Source of the DNA: Aspidiotus rigidus
Lineage: Eukaryota > Arthropoda > Insecta > Hemiptera > Diaspididae
Assembly (NCBI GenBank): GCA_035079385.1
Contig: JAVHKY010000058.1
Coordinates: 124,001 to 188,000, forward strand
DNA: 64,000 nucleotides
Reading direction: 5' to 3'
The notes below the pieces were generated by a model, which was not told the DNA's origin, did not search any database, and saw only the letters and a list, made by a program, of their open reading frames with translations. Made by a program: the position numbers and the translations under genes. Of this stretch, positions 1 through 9,908 are shown piece by piece; the stretch's first letter is position 1, and each line of letters begins with the position of its first letter.

Positions 1-175
1 AGCCTGGTAGTGATGTTAAGTTGGCCGTACCATCTCCGAAGTTCAGATCTGATCCATTTTTTGGTAATACAACTTTCAAGCTTCTGGGTGGTAATTTTAC
101 AGTCGGAATAGAGTTGGAAATTCACAAAGTTAGGTTTCAACCTCAACTTTAGGCACTTTCGAAGAAACCAAATGT
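1..175 (-). pseudogene. Penelope-like element, 5' coding fragment (second copy, runs off the window)
   Basis: The minus strand reads a segment with ELRRWYGQLNITTR. This matches the N-terminal region of the Penelope-like proteins encoded at 394-880 and 62594-63070 in this window. Upstream of it (about 60-175) the frame is broken but still carries the N-terminal block (LCEFPTLF, then NYHPEA). This is therefore the start of a second element placed directly downstream of the copy at 150-900. The rest lies outside the window. No reverse transcriptase core is visible here, so the assignment rests on similarity to the other copies. Confidence 0.6.
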
Positions 176-900
176 GCCCTCCAGTTTACTTTCTCGAGTG
201 TTGTGGAGCTTTTCTTCGAAAGGCTATTTTCCTTGGCATCACGTTGTTTAAGCACATCATAAACACCGGACACATAGGAAGACTTTTCCATAATTTGCCT
301 TAGTAATGATTAATCCCTCCTCCCTGACCTTCCTCTTTAAGCCTTTTATCACCTCAATACAGGTATTACCCATATAAGGAAGAGGGGTACTGCCTACCAT
401 TTTGGCGCACTTTTTTGGATGTTCACGCCAGGTCCAATCTTGATTGTCAAGTCAGCCACAACATTATCAAGAGTCTCTTGGTTCTTAATTAAGCTCAACT
501 TTACTATAATTGACGATTCGCGGCTGGAACTATACCGGACTACTTTATCTCCAGCACAGTCTTTTTTCTCAGCCATAGCTTTAGAACTCTGAAGGGAGGC
601 AAGTTTACGATTTTTCTTTTCTTTTAGATTCCGTTCAAAAACACGACAGTCGCCGTTGACCAAGACTACAAATGATTCGAACTCACCACGGTGAAGGAGG
701 GCAAAAGGCCTTGAGTGAACCAGCAGATCAAGTCTCGTGGTGACGTTCATCTGTCCATACCACCTCCTCAGTTCTGTTCTTATCCATTTAACTGTTATGT
801 AACCTTCCAACTTTTTGTAGTAGAGTCGCAGTCCGAATAGAAACGGAATTTCACGAAATTTGGTCTAAAGTGGTATTCAAGACACTTGCGCAAGAACCTC
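150..900 (-). pseudogene. Penelope-like element, decayed 5' part
   Basis: The longest open piece (394-810, 138 aa) contains RTELRRWYGQMNVTTRLDLL and DLTIKIGPGVNIQK. Both blocks recur in the much better preserved element at 60608-63100. Beyond its stop, the minus strand continues in shifted frames with GLKRKVREEGLIITKA and MEKSSYVSGVYDVLKQ, which match the segment just before the reverse transcriptase core. Similarity ends near 150-175, where a second copy begins. At least two frameshifts and a stop break it. It is a 5' fragment lacking the RT and GIY-YIG domains. Confidence 0.7.
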
Positions 901-1362
901 TCGTAGTACTACACCTTTTGTATCAATTATTTCATTCGTTAAGACCTTAATTACATGGACACGAAGAATAGAGAGCCGATATTTTCATGAAATGTTTGAA
1001 ACCCTCCTCTAAATGTAACCTAAAGAATCCTGGTCAATCCACGTTTGGCTTCCTTTTTTACAGGGGGGAAGGGGGAAAATTGAGTTTTTCTCAATTACTC
1101 AATAACGAGTGATCCTAAATAGCCGAGTTTTGCCAACAGTGCTTTAAATATAGGAACTGGTTTCCATAAAACTGTTTATATTTTTTGCATGGATTTCACA
1201 CGAAGGTCTGATGAAGCTGAGACACTATAATGGGAGATATAATCGGAAATACGACCATGTCTCCGGCTGTTGGCTGCATCTACCTTCAAGTTCCGCGTCT
1301 TTCGCAAGGAACCCTCTTCCTTCCTTCCTTCTGTATTCCGTGTTTTTGGCGTATAATAAACG

Positions 1363-2138
1363 TCATCGAAGTATGGGTAAATGATGCAAATGCAACCACT
1401 AAACAAGTTAAAAATTGGCAGGAGCAATATGAAAAAGAAAAGACAGGTAGGAGAACGGCTAAATTGATTCCAGACATAGGGATAAGACTTGAAAACAAGA
1501 AATTGAAATCAAATTATTTTTTAACACAGTATTTGACGGGACATGGGAATTTCGCAACGTACCTCAAAAATTTCAATATTATAAATGATAGTCAATGCAG
1601 GGAATGCTTAAATTCTGATGATGATCCGGATCACACCTTTATAAAATGCAAAAATTTTGATCGTATCAGGGGGGATGCTAAAATAACTACACAGGAATTG
1701 GGACAGTGCCTGCAGAACGGGGAATGCCACCAAAAATTGGATGGATATATAAGAAAGATATTAAAAACCAAAAAAGAAATCAAATAGACTGAGAGGAGAA
1801 GGAAGGAAAAAAAATAAATAAATAATAATAATAATAAATAAATAAAATAATAATAATAATAAAAAAATAAAAATAAATAAATAAATAAAATAAAATAAAA
1901 ATTAAATAAAAATAAATAAATAAATAAAATTAAATTAAATTAAATTAATAAATAGATAAGATAATAAAATAAGTAAAATTAAATAAAAACAGAAGTCATA
2001 CCCTCTTTCAATAGGTAGAGTTAAGTATAGTTATACAGTGTATTTCGAACTCGTCATGAGAGGGGTGGGGAAAAACCATGGTAAAACCCACCCAACTCTC
2101 ATGACTAAATGTAATGTTTAAATTTAAATAAATAAATT

Positions 2139-2178
<40 letters not shown>
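1363..2178 (+). pseudogene. R1-type LINE, 3' end with AT-rich tail
   Basis: The open frame ending at 1787 carries the C-terminal signature of R1-type LINE ORF2: a GRRTAKLIPDI block, LTQYLTGHGNFATYL, and a Cys/His cluster (CREC, then DHTFIKC) that resembles a zinc-binding knuckle. The same arrangement is seen at 7509-8033. Only about 140 codons of ORF2 remain; the RT and endonuclease are missing. The 3' region (1788-2178) has a long TAAA/AATA-type simple repeat, a short GC-containing block and a terminal run of about 35 A, as expected for a 5'-truncated retrotransposed copy. The frame upstream of about 1363 shows no recognisable similarity. Confidence 0.7.
1798..1990 (+). repeat. AT-rich simple repeat (AAAT/AAT-type)
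   Basis: Almost pure A/T tract made of AAAT, AAT and AAATT units inside the 3' untranslated part of the LINE fragment. It is followed, after a 90-bp unique block, by a poly(A) run at about 2141-2178. Confidence 0.9.
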
Positions 2179-2179
<1 letters not shown>

Positions 2180-4546
2180 AAGATGGAGTCTGATTATACC
2201 TTCCGGGTCTCAGCGAGGCTTGTGTCTGAGAGGAAAATATTCAAATCGCACCCAAACGTCATGGTTCATATCGCAATTTTCAAGATAACTGATAGTTGAA
2301 TTGAAAAACGGACGGAAACGAACGTACAGATTTGAGTACTCGGCCTATTCCAATTACTGTTCTACCCAGAGAAACACATTTGAAAATTTGATTTCCACTT
2401 TCACGTTTTTGTAACAAATCCCAACCTAATTACCGAATGAATCTACGCGAATACGAAATTTAATTAGGATTATCAATCGTTAGGCTGCACTGTGCCATTC
2501 TACAGCCTCCATTCTTGGATCCGTTCACGCTCTTCACTGGTTTCTATAAAAAGATCAAATTAAACGTTAATCGCCTGAATGTGCCCATCAAGAGAAATCC
2601 CTTAAATTTCAACCCTATATACGTCTACTTAATCCTCAATTATTATGTTGCGATCGTATTTAATGAACTTTTCTAAATCTGCATAATGACCAAAAGTAAT
2701 ATAGAACCACAATCTGAATCCGAGAACAAGGGTCAGAAATTCAAAGAAAAAGGAAGTTTCCGCAGAGAACTTCGTTAGCGATATTTTCGCGTACAAAGGA
2801 GTCTTTTCCGAAGATTAGAATAGCCGAAGTAAATTGCAAATATTTCCGTGTAAGGCATGTTCCGCCCTTGTTGCTGTTGCTGCTGCTGTAAATAAATAAT
2901 CCGCATTGTAGCGAATCCACTCGAGCGTGCATTCGTTTTCGTGTACGCTTTTTCCGATACTTGTATATAATTTCGAAATCGCGAATAATAAAAACACCAA
3001 AGAATCGCGTATCAGGGAGATGCAGCGATATTATAGCATCGGGCTTTAATGTTATTCCACCCTCTGGCGACAGAACATCATCACTCTCATCATTTTGTAC
3101 AGCCTATATATACTTCATCTCGTTGAAAAATCTCGATATGAAATTATCGCTAACAAATACGAATCGTTAGCAACAAACATGACAGAGTGCGTGTGGCGAA
3201 ATGCTCGCACGAGGGTACGTAATAAAGGTCTAATGATTAGAAAAACTGACGTGAGTGACATCACTTTTCTCGGCTCGTCTAAATGGCAAAATTATTCCTT
3301 TTTGTCAGTTATCGACTCTACCAAGTGCTCTTGAAGTATCTTAAAAAGCATTCGCACCCTTGATACGAGTACGGAGCGGTATGTGGCGAAGAGAGTCGAA
3401 CGCCCTTCACCATAGCTTCATTATCGTCGGATTAACACGCGCCGTGCCCCGTTTATTTGCATTTGCCGCACAATCCCTGCACCTTCTGACGTAAGTTTTA
3501 CTCAGAGATACCGCGAAAAATACTTTCTATTTCGATGTAAATTTCAACTGCAAAGCTGAGTTGAAGTGGTTATATACTTTCTACCGAAGATTTTGACAGT
3601 CACTCATCCGTTATCACCTTCGTCCCTTATGTGTATAGTCCAAGTGCCCATGAGAGAAGTAATATAGAACTTCGGAAGATCTCTTCAAGTCGAAGCAGAC
3701 TATAATGAAATGATGACGATCAGCGAATAGGTTTTCTATTTAATTGGCGAGCCTCGAGGAAGGAAGAGTGATAGAAGCGTTTAAAAGCTAGGAGGAAAAT
3801 TCGTATAGATAAATGACCGACCGCGGCCGGATCGTTTACACTCGAGGTGCAGCTGTATTGTATGCATCGCGAAGATCGTTCGACAAATGGCTGGTGGAAG
3901 CGTTGATTAATTGGAGCCGGCGGCGGGCGTCATTAAGTATAACGCAAAATTGATAAACGTTTCGCGTTCTTTGGCAGGTAAATAATGCGAAAAGCTGATT
4001 TGAAGCACTCATAATCTATCCTATACCATAGGCTTCGTTATTTTAGTTAACTCCTCAGAGGCGAACGAAGAAATTTTCCGCCATGGTTGACGAATTGGGG
4101 AAATGTTTGCGAGACACTGAAAAATTGAACGAGCGATGCCTAAACCTATGGGCAAATTGATTTTTACAAGGAGATTTTCATTTTGTTTAAGATCGACTGG
4201 TGAAAAGATAGAGTTTCATTCTCATCGAACAGCCTCTGGAAAATAATTTCACAAATAGTTCATCGCATTCTTAAAGTATGAGTAACAGTTTTTGTCGGCG
4301 ATTTGACTAATTGGTAGAAGTAAAGAAACGCTTTACAATTACTATATTACGAGTACATGCTCTTCTTTTTCATTTTTCACTATTGTGGGATTTTTACAAA
4401 GAGGAAACTTTCATAAGAAATTAGGACATTCAGCGAAAAGAGGCCTGTCAGGTTCTTCACGAATGAGTGATTTACTACGACCTACTGCTTAGCTTACGAA
4501 TATTGGGTTACAGATGTAGGACTCAGAGGTTCGTCTAGCAAACTTC
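2179..4546. other. No gene recognised
   Basis: Several short open frames exist on both strands, but none is long, compositionally convincing or similar to a family I know. No tandem or inverted repeat stands out. This may be ordinary intergenic or intronic DNA of the host. Confidence 0.5.
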
Positions 4547-4802
4547 ATGCCACTTGAATATCGGCTACTATTCAGCAAAATCAATAAACTCCAGCTCGGC
4601 AACTTATGTACTAGTGGTCGCACTTTGACTGCGAGTGCCGATGCGACGCCACCACCACGAAAATTCGTGAGAACGGTAAAGCGTTCCCATATCTCCTCCC
4701 CCCCCCCTTGGGGATCCTACCACCATAGAAAAATGCCAGGCTGATCGTTAACTAAGTTTAGAGGAAGTAATTCGATCCTCCAAATTACGGGGTGTTCATA
4801 AA

Positions 4803-5004
4803 GACAGATACTCATGAGAGTAAAAACTGAAAAGCAGAAGCAGAAAAATTATTCACAAGTTGCAAAAACCGACAGAAATAAATTCGACAAAGCTGAAGCG
4901 CTTTCAGTTAAAATTGTCGGATTTATATCTACGGTTTTTGCAACTTTCTTCACTCTCGTGAGTAATTTTTCTGCTTTTGCTTTTTACTCTCGTGAGTCTC
5001 TGTC
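4803..5004. mobile_element. Foldback MITE, about 200 bp
   Basis: The ends are inverted repeats. The left end begins GACAGATACTCATGAGAG and the right end finishes CTCTCGTGAGTCTCTGTC. The arms extend inward about 65 bp to the matching blocks AAGTTGCAAAAACCG (left) and CGGTTTTTGCAACTT (right). The loop is about 55 bp and has no coding capacity. I could not see a clear target-site duplication, so the superfamily is unknown. Confidence 0.75.
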
Positions 5005-5402
5005 GTCAAATTTAGAGGTACAAGGACTCGACTTCAATACAATTAACACGGTCCGATATCTTACGGCTCGACATGGGTAATTACAGAATACTCAAAGAGT
5101 AATCTAAAAAGCTGATCGCAATGACCGCAGATAAATAGAAGAAGATGCGAGATCTTTCAGGTAACAAACCATCATCGGGCAAAGTTAGAACGCCACTAAC
5201 TCAGATGCGACTCGTAAAACAAAATTCCTTTTATTCGTTTCAAAATTTGTTGCTAAATTCGTATGTTAGGTATGCAGACGAGAGGGAAAGATTCAGCAGT
5301 AGTGCTGCAAGAAATGGGGCTATACTGGCTCCATTCCTTCAGCGGCACGCGAGATCTATATTGGCCCGTAATATATTTGGGAGAAGGTACGAGGAATACG
5401 CA

Positions 5403-5444
5403 ATGTCGGGTCGTGTACTTGTGCCGCCAGGTGGGCCGCCGAAA
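5403..5444 (+). CDS. Candidate host gene A, exon 1 (unknown protein)
   Basis: A short exon beginning at an ATG with G at -3 encodes MSGRVLVPPGGPPK and ends exactly at a consensus donor (AAA|GTAAGT) in phase 0. The frame is also open upstream to 5145, so the exon could start earlier. The next in-phase acceptor is at 9435/9436, making the first intron about 4 kb, mostly transposon. The protein is not recognised. The VLVPPGG stretch loosely recalls the RPPGG motif of Jupiter/HN1-type proteins, but I do not regard that as a match. The call rests on splice-site and phase consistency with four further exons. Confidence 0.45.
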
Positions 5445-5770
5445 GTAAGTCTCCAGCAGAACTACCAAGCATAATTAATTAATATTTATTTATCAACTCG
5501 CCCACGGTTTATTTTATTACCCAGCGAACGAGACGCCGCGTGCCGGGATCTATACGACCGATATAGGGGGCTGTGGAGCACCCCCGACGCCATTCCAACA
5601 ACCATACCCACTTATCGCAGTACAATGCTGGAATGTTAGTTTGCATAATGCTGCGCTCATATGAAGGAAGCATGGAGATTGAATGACAATAAAATATTCC
5701 TATATTAATTGAAAACAAATAACGGCACTTAATACCACCAAATTTTTAAATTTTTATTTTGAATAAAACC

Positions 5771-5801
5771 CGAAGTTTCGTCGCTCACGCGACATCATCA
5801 G
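5771..5801 (-). ncRNA. Hammerhead-ribozyme-like motif (left arm)
   Basis: Read on the minus strand, the core is CTGATGA, then T, then a perfect hairpin GTCGC-gtga-GCGAC, then GAAAC. This matches the conserved CUGAUGA and GAAA strands of a hammerhead, but with one extra U before stem II. No convincing stem I or cleavage-site pairing was found, so activity is doubtful. Hammerhead motifs are known in the termini of Penelope-like elements. Confidence 0.45.
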
Positions 5802-5832
5802 GGATTACAAACGGATTTTTTTTTTTTTTTTT

Positions 5833-5846
5833 GTTACTCAGAGCAT
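5833..5846. repeat. Left target-site duplication of the nested LINE
   Basis: GTTACTCAGAGCAT occurs here and again at 8333-8346, exactly flanking the LINE. The sequence that follows the right copy continues the inverted arm of the outer element, which confirms that the LINE inserted into it. Confidence 0.85.
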
Positions 5847-8332
5847 TACCAGCGTAGTAGTGGCCGCGAAGGGGCGCGGGCGGTTGCACCTGAATACCAG
5901 CTGGCTTGTAAAAGGCTGAAGAAGGCCATCAAGGACAGCAAGAAAGCTGCATGGCGAGAGCTATGTGAGATGGCAGATGACGACCCGTTTGGGAAGCCTT
6001 ATAAGTTAGTGCTGAAGAAGCTAAAAGGCCTCTCAGCAATGAGCCGAATGGAGCCGGATGTTGTGGGTCAAATCATTGATGGCTTATTCCCACAGCAGCC
6101 ACCACCAATGGTAACGCTACAAATAGTAGAAGAGGATGGTATATCCCTCCTAGGTACCGAGGAGGTTGATGCAGCAGTCAATAGACTGCGGGGTAAGTAT
6201 TGGAAGGCTCCAGGCCCGGATGAGATTCCAAATCCAGTCTGGAGCGCCATACATTTAGTTGACCCAGCACTGCTTGTTGATACACTCAATGTGGCAATTG
6301 TTGGGGGACTGTTCCCTGTGCGATGGAAGAAAGCCAGGCTAGCGTTGATCGATAACAAGGATAAACCACCTGGCCTACCATCCTCTTATCGTCCACTTTG
6401 TCTGCTAGACAATGTTGGGAAACTTCTAGAAAGAGTGATAGCCAATCGTTTGGAGAGCTATCTGAAGGAAAGAGATATAATCTCTGATAGCCAGTACGGT
6501 TTTCAAACTGGACGCTGCACATCAGATGCTGGGATCTGGCTGAAGAGGATAGCCAAGTCAGCAATTGATATGCGTCAGTTTTGCGCAGCCGTCAGCCTCG
6601 ACATAAGAAATGCGTTCAATTCAATTCCATGGAAGATGATATTGGAAGCTCTTGTGAACGCAGGAGTGCCCGCATACCTGCTCAGGATGATCAGCAGCTA
6701 TCTTAGCTGCCGTGAAATCCAAGCAGAGACGTCTGCTTGTACAGTAAAGCGCCCTGTTACTTGTGGGGTGCCGCAGGGGTCGGTCCTAGGGCCGTTTTTG
6801 TGGTGCGTCGCATTTAACGGAATCTTTAAGGTGAAGCTGCAACCGGGGGTTAAGCTTATCTGCTATGCGGATGACACCCTGGTGGTATGCACCGCCGAAA
6901 CAACTGTAGCGGTGGAGAGCAGGGTAAACCGGGCCCTAGAGGATGTGACGCGTTGGATCGAGTCGGCTGGACTTGAACTAGCAGCAAGTAAGACGGAGGC
7001 CATTTTATTCACGACCCGTCGGAAGTTCGAGCCACCCACCTTTCGCCTGCGAGGTGTGGAAATTGAAACCAAGAAGTAAATGAAATACCTTGGCATCTGG
7101 TTTGACTCAACGCTGAGCTTCAGGCACCATTTCCTGATGGCAGCGGAAAAGACGGGCCGGGTAGTTGGATACCTAAGCCGCCTGATGAGTAACCTAGGAG
7201 GACCGAGAGAAGCAAGGAGAAGGATCATGATGAGCACCGCCTTGTCGATCCTCCTATATGGTGCGCCAGTATGGGCCGACTGCATAAAGATACCATACCG
7301 AAGAAGAGAGATGGTAAAGATCCAACGAAGAGCTGCGCTAAGGCGTGTTAGTGCCTACCGCACTGTCTCGACGGAGGCTCTTTGTGTATTAGCACGTTCA
7401 CCACCAATCGAGCTCCTTGCTGAGGAGAGAGCGGTGGTGTTCGAAGCAAAGTAGAGAACGACGACCAACCGAGAAGCTTTACGGGTCAAGCAGGAGGCCA
7501 GGCGCTCCTTGCTTGTAAAGTGGAAAGCAAGAATTGCCCAGAGTGAGCTGGGTACATGGACAACCCGTGTGCTAATACGCGACCTTGATGAGTGGATGAA
7601 CCGACACCATGGTCAGCTGAACTGTCACCTAACGCAGGTGTTGAGCGGCCATGGCTGCTTCAACAAGTACCTTCACGAGAAGTTAAGGAAAGTTGAGCAG
7701 GCAACGTGTTCGCACTGTAACCAAGGGCGGGATGATAGACCACAACACACCTTATTTGAGTGTGAGGCGTGGAGGCGTGAGCGGGACGAGCTTAGTCGGT
7801 CTCTTCAAGAGATCGGGGTAGATGAAGCGCTCGACCCGAGTAGCCTGGTACCCACCATGCTAGGTTCCGAAGAAGCATGGAACCAGGTTTCTGCATTTGC
7901 GGCCACCATCATGAAGAGGAAGATGGACCACGAATGGAATAGGCAAATGCAGAACCCCGCTACGGCCTACTCAACACCTGTGTACCATCAACATCCAGAT
8001 CTGCAGGAAGAAGAGGACCAAGACCTTCCCTGAAGAGAGAAGAAGATGAAGAAACTCCAACAGTGACCTACTGTATTGTGTAGTGTGGTGGTGTTTGTTG
8101 TTGTGAGTGTTCTTATGTTTTTGTTCGTGCCAGGGGGGCACTGCAGCTTGGCGGTTGCCAAAGCAACTTGGCAGTTGCCGAGTAGAAGAGGGGGTTCGCC
8201 TAGGAGATTCCTCCTTCACTGAAGTTATACCCGAAAGGGTCGATTCCGGTGTTGGAGGGAACAATATTAAATGCATACGCAACCCGCGCCTACTCCATAA
8301 TGGGGGCGGTGCTGCACATGCGACACACAAGC
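5847..8332 (+). mobile_element. R1-clade LINE, 5'-truncated, nested in the inverted-end element
   Basis: This is a single-frame ORF2 remnant followed by about 300 bp of 3' sequence without a poly(A) tail, bounded by a perfect 14-bp target duplication. The 5' end is truncated in the linker between endonuclease and reverse transcriptase. Related 5' sequence (DSFGKPYK and surroundings) recurs at about 50985-51180, so the family has other copies nearby. Confidence 0.85.
5877..8033 (+). pseudogene. R1-type LINE ORF2: reverse transcriptase and C-terminal zinc-knuckle region
   Basis: One frame runs from before 5970 to 8033 but is interrupted by TAA at 7077-7079 and TAG at 7452-7454. The RT blocks are easily seen in order: SYRPLCLLDNVGKLLERVI, QYGFQTGRCTSDA, the motif A aspartate in AAVSLDIRNAFNSIPW, GVPQGSVLGPFLW, and the catalytic YADD in LICYADDTLVV, followed by a thumb with MKYLGIWFDSTL. 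The C-terminal part has LTQVLSGHGCFNKYL and a Cys/His cluster (CSHC, HTLFEC) as in R1 elements. The endonuclease is missing because of 5' truncation. The two stops and the truncation make this copy inactive. Codon usage is GC-richer than the surrounding DNA, in line with a fairly recent insertion. Confidence 0.9.
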
Positions 8333-8424
8333 GTTACTCAGAGCATGCAACCAGCGAACTAGAACATGTATTAGGGGAAAAAAGAAGAAACGATTACGAA
8401 ACATAGACTTGTTCCCGTGGAGCT

Positions 8425-8562
8425 GTCCTGATTCAGGTCGAAAATAAATTGAAACTAGCCTTGGAAGCAAACTTAACATTGTACGAAAATGAATCAATCA
8501 AATTGGCCTTCCAGTACGGAATGGCAACCACCGCGCCGAGTCAATTTGAATACCCGCATTAA
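8425..8562 (+). CDS. Possible small upstream exon of the element's orphan gene
   Basis: After the acceptor-like GATTCAG at 8425-8431, one frame stays open for about 42 codons (beginning VENKLKLALEANLTLYENES) to a TAA at about 8562. Its composition is coding-like and it lies just upstream of the 174-aa ORF inside the same inverted arms. It may be a separate exon or the decayed start of that protein. No similarity is recognised. Confidence 0.25.
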   Translation, partial: VLIQVENKLKLALEANLTLYENESIKLAFQYGMATTAPSQFEYPH

Positions 8563-8579
8563 AAACTCGTGATCATCAA

Positions 8580-9104
8580 TTGAGTAAAACACAGGATGAT
8601 CTAAAACACGCATTGGCGTTTACTCGTGTACGTACGAAGATAGAATTTTGGGAGGGCATGCTTGCTCCAAATCTTCTTTTGAAAGCAGATATATCGTCGC
8701 TCAGTTCTGCAGATACCGAAGAGGAAAAAAAGCCTGACCAAAAATCAGAAAGAAGGAAAAAGAAGGAAGGAGGAAACGCTGCCCTGAAAAAGATCCCGAC
8801 GGAGGTGTTCGAGCGTATGTCCCATCACAGTAAAACGTGGTATTGGATTCTGACCGCCAACTCGAATGATAGAACAGTGCAGCAACTATTAAAGAATTTG
8901 GAAGATCGTGAACCGAAAATTAGCGTCGAGGACTTTTCTAAGCGCATGGCTGGCTTTTTTACAGTTACATCAGGTACCTCTCATATTGTACCGAAACAGT
9001 ACAGAAAAATTAACTTGACTGAAATAGATGAAATTATAGATGAACTCGGGGTTGAAGAACCAATTACAGTGAAATCCCTGAAGGCTTTATTAAAATTAGG
9101 TTAA
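8580..9104 (+). CDS. Orphan 174-aa protein inside the inverted-end element
   Basis: This intact ORF reads away from the nested LINE and lies between the two inverted arms. The N-terminal third is helical and charged (KTQDDLKHALAF). It is followed by an acidic stretch and a strongly basic patch around residues 53-65 (KPDQKSERRKKKEGG). The C-terminal half looks like a compact folded domain (KTWYWILTANSNDRTVQQLL, then ITVKSLKALLKLG). There are no catalytic signatures of a transposase, RT or endonuclease, no signal peptide and no membrane segment. The listed start lacks an obvious ATG (8580 is TTG-like), so the real start may be an internal ATG or lie upstream through splicing. Function unknown; it could be a captured host fragment or a nucleic-acid-binding accessory protein. 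Confidence 0.5.
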   Translation: MSKTQDDLKHALAFTRVRTKIEFWEGMLAPNLLLKADISSLSSADTEEEKKPDQKSERRKKKEGGNAALKKIPTEVFERMSHHSKTWYWILTANSNDRTVQQLLKNLEDREPKISVEDFSKRMAGFFTVTSGTSHIVPKQYRKINLTEIDEIIDELGVEEPITVKSLKALLKLG

Positions 9105-9182
9105 TTTAATTTTCTTTCAATCATTGCATTGTTAGATTAGAGAAACAATTTATATTACTCACACGTATCGAGATGTTTTTTC

Positions 9183-9362
9183 ATTCTATGTTTCGTAATC
9201 GTTCTTCTTTTTTCCCCTAATACATGTTCTAGTTCGCTAGTTGCATGCTCTGAGTAAAAAAAAATCCCGTTTGTAATCCCTGATGATGTCGCGTGAGCGA
9301 CGAAACGTCGGTTTTTATTCAAAATAAAAATTTAAAAATTTAGTGGTATTAAGTGCCGTTCT
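9183..9362 (+). repeat. Right inverted arm of the composite element
   Basis: Reverse complement of 8347-8406 joined to 5724-5846. It contains the blocks TGTTTCGTAATCG, CATGTTCTAGTTCGCTAG and GCATGCTCTGAGTAA. It ends with AAATTTAGTGGTATTAAGTG and CCGTT. Confidence 0.85.
9280..9310 (+). ncRNA. Hammerhead-ribozyme-like motif (right arm)
   Basis: Same core as the left arm, in the opposite orientation: CTGATGA, an extra T, the hairpin GTCGC-gtga-GCGAC, then GAAAC. The bases after GAAAC differ between the arms (CGTCGG here, CTTCGGG in the left arm), so they have evolved separately since duplication while the core stayed unchanged. Confidence 0.45.
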
Positions 9363-9435
9363 TTTGTTTAGGTACCACGTGTAAACTTTTCTCTTCATAA
9401 AATATTCCTGTATGTACGGTTTTTCAGTTTTCGAG

Positions 9436-9564
9436 TCAAGCGGGCGGGTGGAACTGTCGTCATGGAGGCCCGACACCAGGTTGCCAGCGAATGTCCGGTT
9501 TACCCACCGGTACCCAGCACAAAGTCCACAGACGCAACAACGAGACGAAATGAACGATGTGCCG
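9436..9564 (+). CDS. Candidate host gene A, exon 2
   Basis: The acceptor is TTTTCAGTTTTCGAG and the donor is CCG|GTAAGG. The exon is 43 codons in phase 0 and joins exon 1 and exon 3 without a frame change. It encodes a basic, proline- and arginine-containing stretch (including RPDTRLPANVRFTHRY and QTQQRDEMNDVP) that looks intrinsically disordered. No domain is recognised. Support comes from splice sites, consistent phase and elevated GC compared with neighbouring introns. Confidence 0.45.
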
Positions 9565-9709
9565 GTAAGGTTTTATGAGTTACATTTTGAATTTTACTTA
9601 CATTTTGAATTTTACTTGTGAGAACTTCCTCTTGGAATTTATGTCCCCCCCCCGACCGTCCGTCCAGCCATACCGAACTTTATTTAACTTCAATTCTTCC
9701 CTTCTCTAG

Positions 9710-9832
9710 GCAATCGGGCAGCGGCCGTCGTCAGCTACACCCCGCGGGCACCAGCAGAAAACTTTGAAGAAGAAGCCGATGAAGAGCGTCGGGGGAGAAA
9801 AATGTGGGGAAGAAAATAAGAAGCTGCCACCG
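9710..9832 (+). CDS. Candidate host gene A, exon 3
   Basis: The acceptor is TTCCCTTCTCTAG and the donor is CCACCG|GTAGTG; 41 codons in phase 0. It encodes a basic, low-complexity segment with TPRGHQQKTLKKKPMKSVGG and KCGEENKKLPP. The intron before it is 145 bp and the one after it 76 bp, typical insect sizes. The lysine-rich stretch could serve as a nuclear localisation signal; that is an inference from composition only. Confidence 0.45.
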
Positions 9833-9908
9833 GTAGTGTATTTTTTTCTCTTTGCTAGAATTCCCGAGTCTCAGCAATTGCAACAAGTGTATTGGTGTTT
9901 CTGTGTAG

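Larger units (their letters stand above)
5702..9396 (+). mobile_element. Element with inverted, outward-facing hammerhead-like ends, interrupted by a LINE
   Basis: About 180 bp of the left end (5724-5846 plus 8347-8406, which are contiguous once the LINE is removed) is the reverse complement of 9183-9362. Both arms carry a CTGATGA...CGAAAC motif near their outer edge. The flanks share the 13-bp direct repeat ATAAAATATTCCT (5689-5701 and 9397-9409), which looks like a target-site duplication. A long duplication of this kind with inverted, partly asymmetric ends is characteristic of Penelope-like retroelements rather than cut-and-paste transposons. No reverse transcriptase of its own is visible; the only clear ORF inside is at 8580-9104. 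It is therefore probably a non-autonomous or derived element. Removing the inserted LINE leaves about 1.2 kb. Confidence 0.6.

Noticed and set aside
5145..5402. Upstream part of the open frame as coding sequence of gene A
   Set aside because: The frame is open but its first half has low-complexity, non-coding-like composition; the ATG at 5403 is a better start, so it is kept as probable 5' UTR.
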